Notes: a model not told the origin generated them from the sequence alone. Positions 1-9,701 are shown, counted from the stretch's first letter. The stretch: DNA of 64,000 bases from Stigmatella ashevillena (GCF_028368975.1 NZ_JAQNDM010000002.1:8302425-8366424), one strand, 5' to 3'. Numbers and translations are program-made.

Positions 1-623
1 GCCCGTCACGGCCGCCCGGGCCTGCCTATGGCATCGAGGAGGAAGTCGCTCACCTGAAGCAGGTCCTCGAGGGGCAGGGCATCGGACGCTTTCACCTCGT
101 CACCCATTCCCTCGGCTCGATGTTCGGTCTTCACCTGCGGCGGGCGTTGGGCGAGCGGGTGACGCGGTTGACGCTGATCGACCCGGTGGTGGTGAGTGTG
201 CTGCGTGAGCAGGGGGAGGAGGCCGGCTACGCGGAGATGGAATCGCAGTACCAAGCCTTCATGGGCGAGGCCGAGCCTGCCTCGGCGGCGCGGTTTTTCG
301 TCGAGCACTGGAGCGGCCGCGGCACCTGGAATGCCATGGGGGACCGGGCGCGGGCGGTGATTGTGTCCCTGGTGCCGAAGCTGCGGCTCGAGATGCAGGT
401 CACCCGGGCGGACCCCACGGGCCTCGCCTTCTTCGCGGAGGCGCCGCCTCCGGCGGAGATTCTCATTGGGGAGAAGACGCTGGTGGCGCCGCAGGCCACC
501 GCCCGGCAGCTTGCCCGGGTCTTTCACGCAGCGCCCGTCGTCGTTCCCGGGGCCGCCCATATGATTCCGTTGACGCACCCGGAGGCGGTGGTTGGCGCGG
601 TGCTGAGCAAGGGTACGCCATGA
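1..623 (+). CDS. Alpha/beta hydrolase, 5' end missing
   Basis: The reading frame is open from the window edge, so the true start lies upstream. About 206 residues of the C-terminal part are visible. The nucleophile elbow reads VTHSLGS near residue 37 of the visible part, a serine-hydrolase elbow in which the first glycine of GxSxG is replaced by threonine. A late histidine in GAAHMIPLTHPE fits the catalytic His of the fold. The stop codon overlaps the ATG of the TetR gene (ATGA), so the two are translationally coupled. This suggests the regulator controls the hydrolase or its substrate response. The substrate cannot be told from sequence; esterase, lipase or haloalkane-type activities are all possible. 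Confidence 0.8.
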   Translation, partial: PSRPPGPAYGIEEEVAHLKQVLEGQGIGRFHLVTHSLGSMFGLHLRRALGERVTRLTLIDPVVVSVLREQGEEAGYAEMESQYQAFMGEAEPASAARFFVEHWSGRGTWNAMGDRARAVIVSLVPKLRLEMQVTRADPTGLAFFAEAPPPAEILIGEKTLVAPQATARQLARVFHAAPVVVPGAAHMIPLTHPEAVVGAVLSKGTP

Positions 624-1198
624 ACCAGAAGACGGAGCAGAAGCAGAAGTCTCGAGAAGCCATTCTCGCCTCGGCCGCCACGCTCCTGAGGGAGCGCGGC
701 ATCACGGCCAGTTCGGTCAGTGATGTCATGAAAGGCGCTGGCCTCACCGTCGGGGGCTTCTACAACCATTTCGATTCGAAAGAGGCGCTCTTCGCCGAGA
801 CCATCCGCAGTTCGGCGAGCACCTTGTGGAACAAGCTGCTGGCGAGCGCGAAGGGGGATTCTCCCCGGGAGCGCGTGGGGAGCGTGCTGAGCCGCTACCT
901 CTCTCGCGTGCATCGCGACCAGGCGGATCCGGGGTGTCTGCTGCCCAACACGGTCCCTGAAGCATCCCGGGAAGGTGAGCCATACCTCAGTGCGCTGGAA
1001 GCGGAGCTGACCGGCTTCGTGGACTCGTTGGGCGCGATGTTGGGAGAGGATGTCGGCCGTCGGGAGAAGGCGCTCGGGCTGATTGCGTTGATGTACGGCG
1101 CGCTCTCGTTGGCCCGCGCCGTCCGGGGCACTTCGCTCAGCGATGATGTTTTGCAGGCGGCGAAGAAGCTGGGGGAGCGGGCGCTCGCTGCGGATTGA
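620..1198 (+). CDS. TetR/AcrR family transcriptional regulator
   Basis: 192 residues, the usual TetR length. The N-terminal helix-turn-helix spans about residues 12-57 (SREAILASAATLLRERG, then GLTVGGFYNHFDSKEALF, a typical TetR recognition helix followed by the 'F..K..L' signature). The C-terminal ligand domain resembles the TetR_C group with the 'GCLLPNT' motif seen in regulators of short-chain alcohol and quinone stress responses. The start is fixed by the 4-bp overlap with the hydrolase. The protein probably represses its own operon and responds to a small hydrophobic ligand; the ligand is not predictable. Confidence 0.88.
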   Translation: MNQKTEQKQKSREAILASAATLLRERGITASSVSDVMKGAGLTVGGFYNHFDSKEALFAETIRSSASTLWNKLLASAKGDSPRERVGSVLSRYLSRVHRDQADPGCLLPNTVPEASREGEPYLSALEAELTGFVDSLGAMLGEDVGRREKALGLIALMYGALSLARAVRGTSLSDDVLQAAKKLGERALAAD

Positions 1199-1246
1199 AA
1201 GAACGTCTAAGGTCGCCCACTCCCGGCAACTTTCAAGGAGTGGGTG

Positions 1247-2275
1247 ATGGGAATCCTTCAAGCAATGGGGCTGGAAATCGCGGGCCTGGGCGTCGGCCTC
1301 TTCGCCGGAGCGGTGGGCTGGTTCGTGGTGCGGTGTGTCCTCACGGGTTTCTTCAGCGTGGACCAGAGCGAACGGGCGGTGAAGGTCCGGTTCGGGCGCG
1401 CCGTGAGGCTGGCGGGGGAGCCCACGACGAAGGCCGGTCCGGTCAGCGAGGGGCTCGTGCGCGCGGACGAGGACCGCTACGTCTATCCGCAAGTGGAGGT
1501 CATTCCCCCGGGGGGGCCGTACTTCAAATGGCCCTGGGAGCGGGTGGTCAAGGTCTCGGTGGCCACCCAGACGCTCAACATGGCCTATGACCCCGAGTCG
1601 CACGATGCCAACGAGGGCGGCACGGTGCTGGAGGCGGTCACGAAGGACCAGCTCAATACCGGGCTCACCGGGCAGCTGCGTTACCGCGTCTCGGAGCAAA
1701 ACCTCTACGCCTACTTGTTCGCCGTGAAGAACCCCATCGCGCATGTGATGGGCTATTTCATCTCCATCCTGCGCGAGCGCATCGCCAGCTTCGAAGCGCC
1801 CCCGCCGCCCGTGGTCGAGGGCACGGTGCAGGCGGTCGAGGCGACGGCCGTTTCCGGCGTCTCCATCAATGATCTGCGCAAGAACATGCGCGACCTCAAC
1901 GAGCACATGGACCGTGAGAGCCGGGGCAGCCTGTCGCGCTATGGCATTGTCCTGGATGCCTCGCTCATCACCGGAATCGATCCGCCTCCGGAGGTGGACT
2001 CCGCGCTCGCGGCGATCAACACCGCGCACAACCATGTTTCGTCCGACATCAGCCTCGCTCAGGCCGCGGCGGACCAGAAGATCGTCCAGTCACACCGGGC
2101 GGTGGAGCTGGAGACCTTGAAAGCCCAGGCGGAGGTGGAGCCCTTGACGGCCCTGTCCGCCCAGCTCACCCTGCTCAAGCAGAGCGGTCCCGGAGCGCTG
2201 GAGGCCTATCTGCGCAATATCCGTCTGGGCCTCTTCTCCAAGGCAAGCCAGGTGGTGATGGGGGTGAAGCGATGA
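1247..2275 (+). CDS. SPFH/band 7 family membrane protein A
   Basis: 342 residues from the ATG at 1247, chosen because AAGGAG lies six bases upstream; a GTG one codon earlier is also in frame. An N-terminal hydrophobic segment (about residues 6-30) is followed by the SPFH/band 7 core (VDQSERAVKVRFGRAV onward) and a C-terminal alpha-helical, Glu/Gln/Ala-rich tail (about 230-310) typical of flotillin/stomatin oligomerisation. SPFH proteins form ring- or cage-like membrane assemblies and flotillin-type microdomains. This gene overlaps the next SPFH gene by 4 bp, so the two are probably hetero-oligomer partners like HflK/HflC. No NfeD or protease gene is adjacent. Confidence 0.82.
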   Translation: MGILQAMGLEIAGLGVGLFAGAVGWFVVRCVLTGFFSVDQSERAVKVRFGRAVRLAGEPTTKAGPVSEGLVRADEDRYVYPQVEVIPPGGPYFKWPWERVVKVSVATQTLNMAYDPESHDANEGGTVLEAVTKDQLNTGLTGQLRYRVSEQNLYAYLFAVKNPIAHVMGYFISILRERIASFEAPPPPVVEGTVQAVEATAVSGVSINDLRKNMRDLNEHMDRESRGSLSRYGIVLDASLITGIDPPPEVDSALAAINTAHNHVSSDISLAQAAADQKIVQSHRAVELETLKAQAEVEPLTALSAQLTLLKQSGPGALEAYLRNIRLGLFSKASQVVMGVKR

Positions 2276-3174
2276 GCGGCTTCGTGGTGGGTGCTGTCCT
2301 GGGTTTTCTCGCGATGCTGATGGGCGTCCCCATCGCGTTGGGGGTGTGCCGGATGTTTGGCCTCTACGCCACCGTGGAGGAGCGCACCTGCCGGGTCTAT
2401 GTGCTGCTCGGCCAGGTGGTGGCGGTGCTGGATGAGCCCGGCTTGCACTTTCTGTGGGCCCGGCTCGGGTGGAAGGCGCTGCTGGTGAACTGGTTCGGAC
2501 GCTGCCATGTGATTGATCTGCGCCTGGACCAGCAATACCTGCGCAGCCAGCCGGTGAACTCCGAGGAGGGCGCGCCCATGGGGATTGGCATCTGGTACGA
2601 GATGTTCATCTCGGATCCCCTCAAGTACCTGTTCGAGAACGCGGACCCCCGGGGCTCGCTGGCCTCCAACGTGAGCAATGCCACGGTGCGCTGTCTGTCC
2701 AACATGAAGCTCGCCCGCATGATGGAGAGCCGGCACGAGATGAGCCGCACGGTGCGCGCCGAGGTTTCCCCCATGTCCCATGCCTACGGCTACCGCCTCG
2801 GCTCGGTCTACATCCGCAAGGTGCACTTCCGCGATCAGGGGATGATCCGCCAGATCGAAGAGAAGGTCGTGAACCGGCTGCGGCAGGTGACTTCGGCCAT
2901 CCGTCAGGACGGCGCCAACCAGGTGAGCATCCTCACCAGCTCCGCGGATCGCCAGGCCGCCATCGAGTTCGCCAAGGCGGCGGCCCTGCGTCCGCGCATT
3001 GTCGGCGCGGCCCTGCAGCGGATTTCCCAGGACCCGGACGTGGCCTCGGCCATGTTCGAGATTCTCGAGTTGCAGCGGCTCCAGGAGGGCTCCGCGAAGC
3101 TGACCCTCATTCCGGAGGAACAGAAGAGCGGCCTGCTCGCCCAGATGTTGGTGGCGTCGCCGCCGGTGCGCTGA
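2272..3174 (+). CDS. SPFH/band 7 family membrane protein B
   Basis: 300 residues. One N-terminal transmembrane helix (FVVGAVLGFLAMLMGVPIAL) precedes a band 7 core including RVYVLLGQVVAVLDEPGLHF and the central VIDLRLDQQYLRSQPVNSEE. A helical C-terminal part follows. Start and stop codons overlap with the preceding SPFH gene (ATGA), so equimolar production is likely. The two proteins are diverged, which argues for an HflK/HflC-like heterodimeric ring rather than a recent duplication. No catalytic motif is visible. The role may be membrane organisation or protease regulation, but this is inferred from the family only. Confidence 0.82.
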   Translation: MSGFVVGAVLGFLAMLMGVPIALGVCRMFGLYATVEERTCRVYVLLGQVVAVLDEPGLHFLWARLGWKALLVNWFGRCHVIDLRLDQQYLRSQPVNSEEGAPMGIGIWYEMFISDPLKYLFENADPRGSLASNVSNATVRCLSNMKLARMMESRHEMSRTVRAEVSPMSHAYGYRLGSVYIRKVHFRDQGMIRQIEEKVVNRLRQVTSAIRQDGANQVSILTSSADRQAAIEFAKAAALRPRIVGAALQRISQDPDVASAMFEILELQRLQEGSAKLTLIPEEQKSGLLAQMLVASPPVR

Positions 3175-3190
3175 GCGGCCCCTCCGAAAG

Positions 3191-3958
3191 TCAGAAAGCG
3201 CGGCCCTGGCCGCCATCCACGGGGAGGGTGGCTCCGGTCACCCAGCGGGCGCGCTCCGAGCACAGGAAGGTGACGACATCCGCCACCTCCTCGGGAGTTC
3301 CGAACCGCCCCCAGGGCATCTCCTCGCGCAGCATCTTCTCCACCTTCTCGGGCTGGGCCTTCTGGCGCCGGTCCCAGCTTCCGCCGGGAAAGAGGATGGA
3401 GCCCGGGGCCACGCCGTTGACGCGGATCCGGTAGCGGGCCAGGTCGATGGCCATCTCCTTGGTCAGGGCGGTGAGGCCCGCCTTGGCGGCGGTATAGGGC
3501 GCGCTGGAGGCGTACTCCCGGCCGTAGATGGAGTTGATGTGCACGATGCAGCCGCCCCGCTCTCGCATGGTCTCCACGGCGCGTTGGCTGCACCACACGG
3601 CGGCCAGGAGGTTGCGGTCCAGGACCTCCGCCCACTGCTTGGGGGTGGCGTGTTCGAACGAGCCCGCGCCGCCGCTGCCGCCCACGTTGTTGACGAGGAT
3701 GTCCACGGTCCCGAACGCTCGGGCGGTGGCATCCACCGCCGCCAGGGCGCCTTCCGGGGTGGCCACATCTCCCACGGCGGTGATGACGTCGGCGCCCTCC
3801 GCCCGAAGCTGCGTGGCCGTCTGCTCCAGGGGCTCCGGGTTCCGGGCGCTCAGGCAGAGGCGAGCCCCCTCTCGTGCCAGCGCGAAGGCGATGGCGCGCC
3901 CGATGCCGCGGCTGCTGCCCGTCACGAGTGCCGTCTTGCCGGTGAGTTCCAGGTTCAT
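3191..3958 (-). CDS. SDR family oxidoreductase
   Basis: 255 residues, the classical SDR length. The Rossmann motif TGSSRGIGRA is at residues 11-20, the structural NNVGG motif near 90, the catalytic Ser in INSIYG, and the catalytic pair in YTAAK near 158-162. The C-terminal SERARWVTGATLPVDGGQG is the usual FabG-like end. An NAD(P)H-dependent reductase of 3-oxoacyl or sugar/alcohol substrates is expected. It converges on the SPFH operon with only 16 bp between stops and is divergent from the DUF885 lipoprotein gene. The start at MNLELTGK matches typical SDR N-termini; an upstream extension is possible but unlikely. Confidence 0.9.
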   Translation of the reverse strand: MNLELTGKTALVTGSSRGIGRAIAFALAREGARLCLSARNPEPLEQTATQLRAEGADVITAVGDVATPEGALAAVDATARAFGTVDILVNNVGGSGGAGSFEHATPKQWAEVLDRNLLAAVWCSQRAVETMRERGGCIVHINSIYGREYASSAPYTAAKAGLTALTKEMAIDLARYRIRVNGVAPGSILFPGGSWDRRQKAQPEKVEKMLREEMPWGRFGTPEEVADVVTFLCSERARWVTGATLPVDGGQGRAF

Positions 3959-4049
3959 GCCGGGCGTTCTATCCGGAAGAAGCCGCGAAGTCGGTAATGC
4001 AAATGGCGCTGACGCGTGGCTCGGCGCGTGTGGAAGACTCCGCACCCCC

Positions 4050-5855
4050 ATGAAAGTCCGTTCCACGTTGGCTGTGCTGTGGCTGCTGGCTTCGGCCTGC
4101 GCCACCTCGTCTTCGAGCCTCTCGTCTTCGAGCCTCTCGTCTTCGAGTCGTCCCCCCTCCGCCGAGGATGCTCGCTTCACGGCGCTCCTGGAGGAGGACT
4201 GGGAGCGCAACCTTCGCGAGTACCCCACGATGGCCACGTATGTGGGGGACCTGCGCTACAACGACCGGTTGACGGATGAGTCGTTCGAGGCCATCGCTCG
4301 CCGCAAGCAGGAGCTTCAGGCGTTGTCCGGGCGTTTGAAGACGGTGGACCGCTCTCGTCTGTCCGCGGCCCATCAGCTCAACTACGATCTCTTCCTGCGG
4401 AATGTGGCGTCTGGCCTCGAAGGGCAGCGGTTTCCCGAGGAGTACCTGCCGATCAGCCAACTGGGCGGTGTCCATGACCAGATGGCGGAGCTGGCGCAGA
4501 TCGCTCCCAAGCGCACCGTGAAGGACATCCAGGACTTCGTGAAGCGCCTGCGCGCGGTCCCCCTCATGGTGGATCAATCCATCGCGTTGATGCGCAAGGG
4601 GCTGGAGGCCGGGGTGACGCCCCCTCGGGTGACGCTGCGAGACGTGGCGGGCCTCATCCGCAATCAGATTGTCGAGTCGCCCGAGCAGAGCCCTGTCTAT
4701 CGGGCGCTCTTCGAGGGGTTCCCGCCCTCCTTGAAGGAAGAGGAGCCACGGCTGCGCGCGGAGGTGGCCACGGCCCTTCGCGAGGCAGTGGTGCCCTCCT
4801 ACCGGAAGTTGCTGGCCTTCTTCGAGGCCGACTATTACCCGCGGGCCCGCGAGTCGATCGCCATGTCCGCGCTGCCGGACGGGGCCGCCTGGTACGCCTA
4901 CCGGGTGAAGGAGATGACCACCACGGACCTCTCGCCCGAGGCCATCCACCAACTGGGGCAGGCGGAGGTGAAGCGCATCCTCACGGAGATGGAGAAGGTG
5001 AAGGAGGAGGCTGGCTTCAAGGGCTCGGTGCAGCAGTTCGCCCAGTTCCTGCTCAAGGAGCCGCGCTTCGCCTTCCGCTCGCGCGAGGAGCTGTTGATGA
5101 CGTACCGGGACCTGACCAAGCGCCTGGACCCAGCGCTGCCCAAGTTGTTCCGCACGCTCCCGCGCCTCACCTACGGCGTCCTACCGGTCCCTGCGTACTC
5201 GGAGAAGACGGTGCCCGCGGGCTACTACATGCCGGGCTCGCTGGAGGCGGGCCGCGCTGGGTACTTCTTCGTCAACACCTATGACTTGCCCTCCCGGTCC
5301 AAGTGGATGGTGGACGCGCTGGTGCTGCACGAGACCGTGCCAGGACACCACTTCCAGGTCTCCCTCGCGCAGGAGCAGGGCGAGGTGCCCTCGTTCCGGC
5401 GCCACGGCTTCTATGGCGCGTTCGTCGAGGGCTGGGGCCTCTATGCCGAGTCCCTCGGCTACGAATTGGGCGTGTACCAAGACCCGTACGCGAAATTTGG
5501 TCGGCTGGCCTCGGAGATGCTGCGCGCCATCCGGCTCGTGGTGGACACGGGACTCCACTCTCAGGGGTGGACCCGGGAGCAAGCCCTCGCGTTCTTCCGG
5601 GAGAATTCGGGCGAGCCCGAGCACGACATCGTCGTCGAGGTGGACCGGTACATCGTCAATCCCGGGCAGGCCCTCTGCTACAAGGTGGGAGAGCTGAAAA
5701 TCCAGGAGCTGCGCGCCTGGGCCGCCCGCGAGTTGGGCCCCCGGTTCGATGTGCGCACCTTTCACGACGTGGTGCTCCGCTCCGGCGCGCTGCCCCTGCC
5801 CGTCCTGGAGCGCCACGTGAAGGCCTGGGGGGCTCAGGCACAAACCGCACCCTGA
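4050..5855 (+). CDS. DUF885 family zinc peptidase-like lipoprotein
   Basis: 601 residues. A lipoprotein signal peptide ends in LLASAC (Cys17), followed by a serine-rich linker made by a 15-bp tandem repeat. The rest is a DUF885 domain (about 50-595). The signature HETVPGHHFQ near residue 428 fits an HExxxHH zinc site of gluzincin type, with a distal EGWGLYAE that probably supplies another ligand. Members are outer-membrane or periplasmic peptidase-like proteins of helical M3/M32-type fold. Transcribed away from the SDR gene with a 91-bp divergent spacer. Lipid anchoring suggests a role in digesting peptides outside the cytoplasm. The substrate is unknown. Confidence 0.87.
   Translation: MKVRSTLAVLWLLASACATSSSSLSSSSLSSSSRPPSAEDARFTALLEEDWERNLREYPTMATYVGDLRYNDRLTDESFEAIARRKQELQALSGRLKTVDRSRLSAAHQLNYDLFLRNVASGLEGQRFPEEYLPISQLGGVHDQMAELAQIAPKRTVKDIQDFVKRLRAVPLMVDQSIALMRKGLEAGVTPPRVTLRDVAGLIRNQIVESPEQSPVYRALFEGFPPSLKEEEPRLRAEVATALREAVVPSYRKLLAFFEADYYPRARESIAMSALPDGAAWYAYRVKEMTTTDLSPEAIHQLGQAEVKRILTEMEKVKEEAGFKGSVQQFAQFLLKEPRFAFRSREELLMTYRDLTKRLDPALPKLFRTLPRLTYGVLPVPAYSEKTVPAGYYMPGSLEAGRAGYFFVNTYDLPSRSKWMVDALVLHETVPGHHFQVSLAQEQGEVPSFRRHGFYGAFVEGWGLYAESLGYELGVYQDPYAKFGRLASEMLRAIRLVVDTGLHSQGWTREQALAFFRENSGEPEHDIVVEVDRYIVNPGQALCYKVGELKIQELRAWAARELGPRFDVRTFHDVVLRSGALPLPVLERHVKAWGAQAQTAP
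4106..4150 (+). repeat. 15-bp in-frame tandem repeat in lipoprotein linker
   Basis: Three head-to-tail copies of CTCGTCTTCGAGCCT, the third degenerate in its last bases. They encode the repeating Ser/Leu linker just after the lipobox cysteine. The unit is a multiple of three, so slippage would change linker length without breaking the frame. Confidence 0.9.
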
Positions 5856-5879
5856 AATCCCCACTAATTCACTTTTCTG

Positions 5880-5908
5880 TTGCCCTGCGAGTTTAAAGGG
5901 AATAGAAA
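5880..5908 (+). promoter_or_regulatory. Candidate sigma-70-type promoter for the kinase gene
   Basis: TTGCCC at 5880-5885, 17 bases, then TAGAAA at 5903-5908, in an unusually AT-rich stretch for this genome. The predicted transcription start falls at about 5915, almost on the ATG at 5917. The match is only moderate. Confidence 0.35.
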
Positions 5909-5916
5909 AATACAAT

Positions 5917-6879
5917 ATGAATGGAAGCGCTCGAACAGGCACGCATGCTCCCAGTGGGTGGACGCCTTGGGGGCTGCAAGGGGGTTCCAGTGGTTCTCAG
6001 GATCTGCCCACGCTGAGCGTGGGGGGGCCCTCCGAGAGCCGTCCGTTGGAGAAAGGGCTCTTCGCCGAGCGGTACGTGCTCCGGCGGGTGATTGGCAGTG
6101 GGGGAATGGGGACGGTGTACCAGGCGTGGGATGAGCTGTGCGGGCAGTCCGTGGCGCTGAAGGTGTTGGAGGCCACGGGGCCGCGCAACCCTGGGGCGCA
6201 GGAGCGCTTCCGCCGCGAGGCCAAGCTGGCGCGGCGCATCTCCCATCCCAATGTGGCCCGCGTGTTCGAGCTGGGCAGCGCCCAGGGGCGCTCCTTTCTC
6301 ACCATGGAGTATGTGGAGGGGGAGGACTTGCGGACCTTGCTGGCGCGGGAGGGAAGCCTCTCCGCGGTGCGAGCGGCGCGGCTGGCGGTGGAGGTGTGCG
6401 CCGGGCTGGAGGCCGCGCACCATGCCTCGGTGGCCCACCGGGACTTGAAGCCGGCCAATGTGTTGGTGGAGCGGGGCGGGCGGGTGGTGCTGACGGACTT
6501 CGGCATTGCCCGGGCCCTGGAGGATTCGCCCGAGGAGGGGCTGACGCGCATCCATGGATTGGTGGGCACCCCCCAGTACATGGCGCCCGAGCAGCTCACC
6601 GAGGGCAAGGTGGATGGGCGCACGGACCTGTATGCGGTGGGCCTGCTGCTGTACGAGATGCTGGTGGGGCAGCCCGCGTTTGCCCAGTCCACCTCCCTCA
6701 AGGCCGCGTTCGAGCGGATGGGCGCCCCGCCTCCGGATCCACGCGACCGCCGCGAGGTGCCCGCGGAGCTCGCGCAGGTGGTGCGCGGGTGCCTGGCGGT
6801 TTCCCCCGCGGAGCGGCCTGCGAATGCCCGGGCGGTGACCCGGACGCTGGAGGCGTGGTTGACCGGCGAGCGCGTGTAG
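5917..6879 (+). CDS. Soluble Ser/Thr protein kinase
   Basis: 320 residues, Hanks-type kinase. The Gly-rich loop is GSGGMGTV (60-67), the catalytic-loop HRDLKPANV starts at His174 (Asp176), DFG starts at Asp194, the activation segment ends GTPQYMAPEQ, and the invariant Lys is in VALK (Lys82). All catalytic residues are present, so it should be active. An about 50-residue Ser/Gly/Pro-rich N-terminus precedes the kinase, and no transmembrane helix or C-terminal sensor domain is visible, so it is probably cytosolic and part of a cascade. No strong Shine-Dalgarno sequence lies at normal spacing before the ATG (AAAGGG is about 15 bases away). FHA proteins elsewhere in the window could read its phosphothreonines. 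Confidence 0.9.
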   Translation: MNGSARTGTHAPSGWTPWGLQGGSSGSQDLPTLSVGGPSESRPLEKGLFAERYVLRRVIGSGGMGTVYQAWDELCGQSVALKVLEATGPRNPGAQERFRREAKLARRISHPNVARVFELGSAQGRSFLTMEYVEGEDLRTLLAREGSLSAVRAARLAVEVCAGLEAAHHASVAHRDLKPANVLVERGGRVVLTDFGIARALEDSPEEGLTRIHGLVGTPQYMAPEQLTEGKVDGRTDLYAVGLLLYEMLVGQPAFAQSTSLKAAFERMGAPPPDPRDRREVPAELAQVVRGCLAVSPAERPANARAVTRTLEAWLTGERV

Positions 6880-6902
6880 CTTCTCGGGCGCGGCCAGTTC
6901 AT

Positions 6903-6920
6903 CCTCCTTGCCCCAGGAGG
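6903..6920 (+). promoter_or_regulatory. Anti-SD hairpin sequestering the dioxygenase RBS
   Basis: CCTCCT at 6903-6908 is perfectly complementary to AGGAGG at 6915-6920, with a six-base loop TGCCCC. AGGAGG is the ribosome binding site of the dioxygenase gene (ATG at 6925). A folded leader would hide the site, so translation may depend on melting the hairpin. Coincidence cannot be excluded in GC-rich DNA. Confidence 0.5.
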
Positions 6921-6924
6921 GTCC

Positions 6925-7998
6925 ATGCCCATCACCCGCATTGAGCCGCACGATGAGTTCCTGCGCATCCACTTCGCTCCTGGCGAGAGCCCTCGCCATG
7001 CCGACTTCCACTGGTTCTGGCTGCGGCACAACTCCGAGCTCGACCGTCACCCCATCACCCAGGAGCGCATCGTCTGCTCGTCGGAGCTTCCGTTGGATCC
7101 CGAGCCCCGGAGCGTGCGCATCGCCGAGGGCGTGGACGCGCTCGACATTGATTGGGGCCAGCGTGACGACGGGAAGGTGAGCCGCTACGCCACCGAGTGG
7201 CTCCGGGCACACGCCTACGCGGCCGACCGGGATTCCGCGCCCGCGCCGCCCTCCGACAGTGAGTCGGTCACCGTGGACTTCGCCCGTCTTGAGGAGCCGC
7301 TCGGGCCGAAGGTTCTCCGCGCCCTGGAGCAGCAGGGCCTGCTCATCGTCCGGGGCTATGGCCAGGACACCGAGGCCCTCATCGAGACAATCTGCAAGGA
7401 GGGGCTCTCCGTCATCGAGACCCACTTCGGCCGCATCGAGGACCTGCGCACCGACAACACCACGAACCGCAACACGGACCAGTTGGGCTACACCGACAGC
7501 GCCGTTCAGCTCCACACGGATCAGCCCTTCCTCGACAGGCCGCCGCGTTACCAGTTGCTGCATTCGCAGCGGCCTGCGGAGACGGGAGGCGAAAACTTCG
7601 CGGTGGATGCACTCGCTGCGGCCCGGTACCTCGCCGAGGTGGATCGTCCGGCGTTTGAGTTGCTGCGCACGGTGCCGGTGACGTTCCACCGCAAGCAGAA
7701 GGCCTTCGAGCGGGTGCTCGTGTCGCCCATCCTCGACTTCGACGCACCGGGAGGGTTCCGGGTCCGCTACAGCTACTTCACGCTCGCGCCGCACCGGCGG
7801 CCCTTCGCGGAGATGGAGGCGTGGTACCGCGCGTACAACCGCTTCGCCAAACTGGTGCGTGACGAGCGCCATCAGTACCGGTTTCTTCTCCAGTCGGGCG
7901 ACTTCCTCATCTATGACAATTGGCGAATGCTCCATGCGCGCACGTCGTTCACGGGTGCGCGCTGGGTGAGGGGCGTCTATTTCGACAAGGCCCGCTGA
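6925..7998 (+). CDS. TauD/GBBH-like Fe(II)/2-oxoglutarate dioxygenase
   Basis: 357 residues arranged like gamma-butyrobetaine and trimethyllysine hydroxylases: an N-terminal GBBH-like domain (about 5-95, FHWFWLRHNSELDRHP) and a TauD/TfdA double-stranded beta-helix (about 115-355). Iron ligands appear as His197-x-Asp199 (QLHTDQPF) and His337 (MLHARTSF), with Arg346 or Arg349 as 2-oxoglutarate anchor. The N-terminal domain lacks the cysteines that bind zinc in eukaryotic GBBH. Family members hydroxylate trimethylated amines in carnitine metabolism, so an alkyl-ammonium substrate is plausible but not shown. It is followed 15 bp later by the dihydroxyacetone kinase operon, and the RBS is embedded in a perfect stem. 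Confidence 0.85.
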   Translation: MPITRIEPHDEFLRIHFAPGESPRHADFHWFWLRHNSELDRHPITQERIVCSSELPLDPEPRSVRIAEGVDALDIDWGQRDDGKVSRYATEWLRAHAYAADRDSAPAPPSDSESVTVDFARLEEPLGPKVLRALEQQGLLIVRGYGQDTEALIETICKEGLSVIETHFGRIEDLRTDNTTNRNTDQLGYTDSAVQLHTDQPFLDRPPRYQLLHSQRPAETGGENFAVDALAAARYLAEVDRPAFELLRTVPVTFHRKQKAFERVLVSPILDFDAPGGFRVRYSYFTLAPHRRPFAEMEAWYRAYNRFAKLVRDERHQYRFLLQSGDFLIYDNWRMLHARTSFTGARWVRGVYFDKAR

Positions 7999-8013
7999 AG
8001 GGCCTGACCGGGG

Positions 8014-9069
<1,056 letters not shown>

Positions 9070-9071
9070 GC

Positions 9072-9701
9072 ATGACCGTGACCCGGGAGGCCGTGGAGCA
9101 GTGGATCCGGGCGTATGCGGACGCCATCGCCGAGCACGAGCAGGCCCTCACCCAGCTCGACATGGCGATTGGGGATGGTGACCACGGCGCGAACATGCAG
9201 CGGGGGTTCCAGGCCGTGCTCTCGCGCATGTCCAGCGTGGCGGAAGGCGACGTGGGGGCCCTGTTCAGGATGGTCGGCATGACGCTGCTGTCCACCGTGG
9301 GGGGGACCAGTGGCCCGCTCTACGGCACGCTGTTCCTTCAGATGGCCTTGCAGACGCAAGGCAAACGCGAGCTGAAGCCCGAGGAGCTGGAAGCCGCGCT
9401 GCGGGCGGGGTTGGACGGCATTATCGCTCGTGGGAAGGCGTCTCCTGGAGACAAGACGATGATCGACGCGCTGAAGCCCGCTCACGATGCCTTGCGGCAG
9501 GCGCTGCACCAGAAGGCCAGTCTGGGGGAGGCCTTGCGCCGGGCGGAGGAGGCTGCCAGGGCAGGCCGCGATGCCACCATCGCCCTGGTGGCGAGGAAGG
9601 GGCGGGCCAGCTACCTGGGGGAGCGCAGTGCGGGCCACCAGGACCCGGGGGCCACCTCGGCCCATCTGTTGATGGAGTGTGCCGCAAGGACTTGGATGTG
9701 A
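9072..9701 (+). CDS. dhaL: Dihydroxyacetone kinase ADP-binding subunit DhaL
   Basis: 209 residues, normal DhaL length. The Mg-ADP site is seen in LDMAIGDGDHGANM (about 30-43), followed by the conserved STVGGTSGPLYGT and GDKTMIDAL motifs. In the PTS-type enzyme, DhaL keeps a tightly bound ADP that is rephosphorylated by DhaM and then transfers phosphate to DhaK-bound dihydroxyacetone. The C-terminal RKGRASYLGERSAGHQDPGA is the typical end of the family. The ATG is two bases after the dhaK stop, and the TGA overlaps the GTG of dhaM. Confidence 0.95.
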   Translation: MTVTREAVEQWIRAYADAIAEHEQALTQLDMAIGDGDHGANMQRGFQAVLSRMSSVAEGDVGALFRMVGMTLLSTVGGTSGPLYGTLFLQMALQTQGKRELKPEELEAALRAGLDGIIARGKASPGDKTMIDALKPAHDALRQALHQKASLGEALRRAEEAARAGRDATIALVARKGRASYLGERSAGHQDPGATSAHLLMECAARTWM

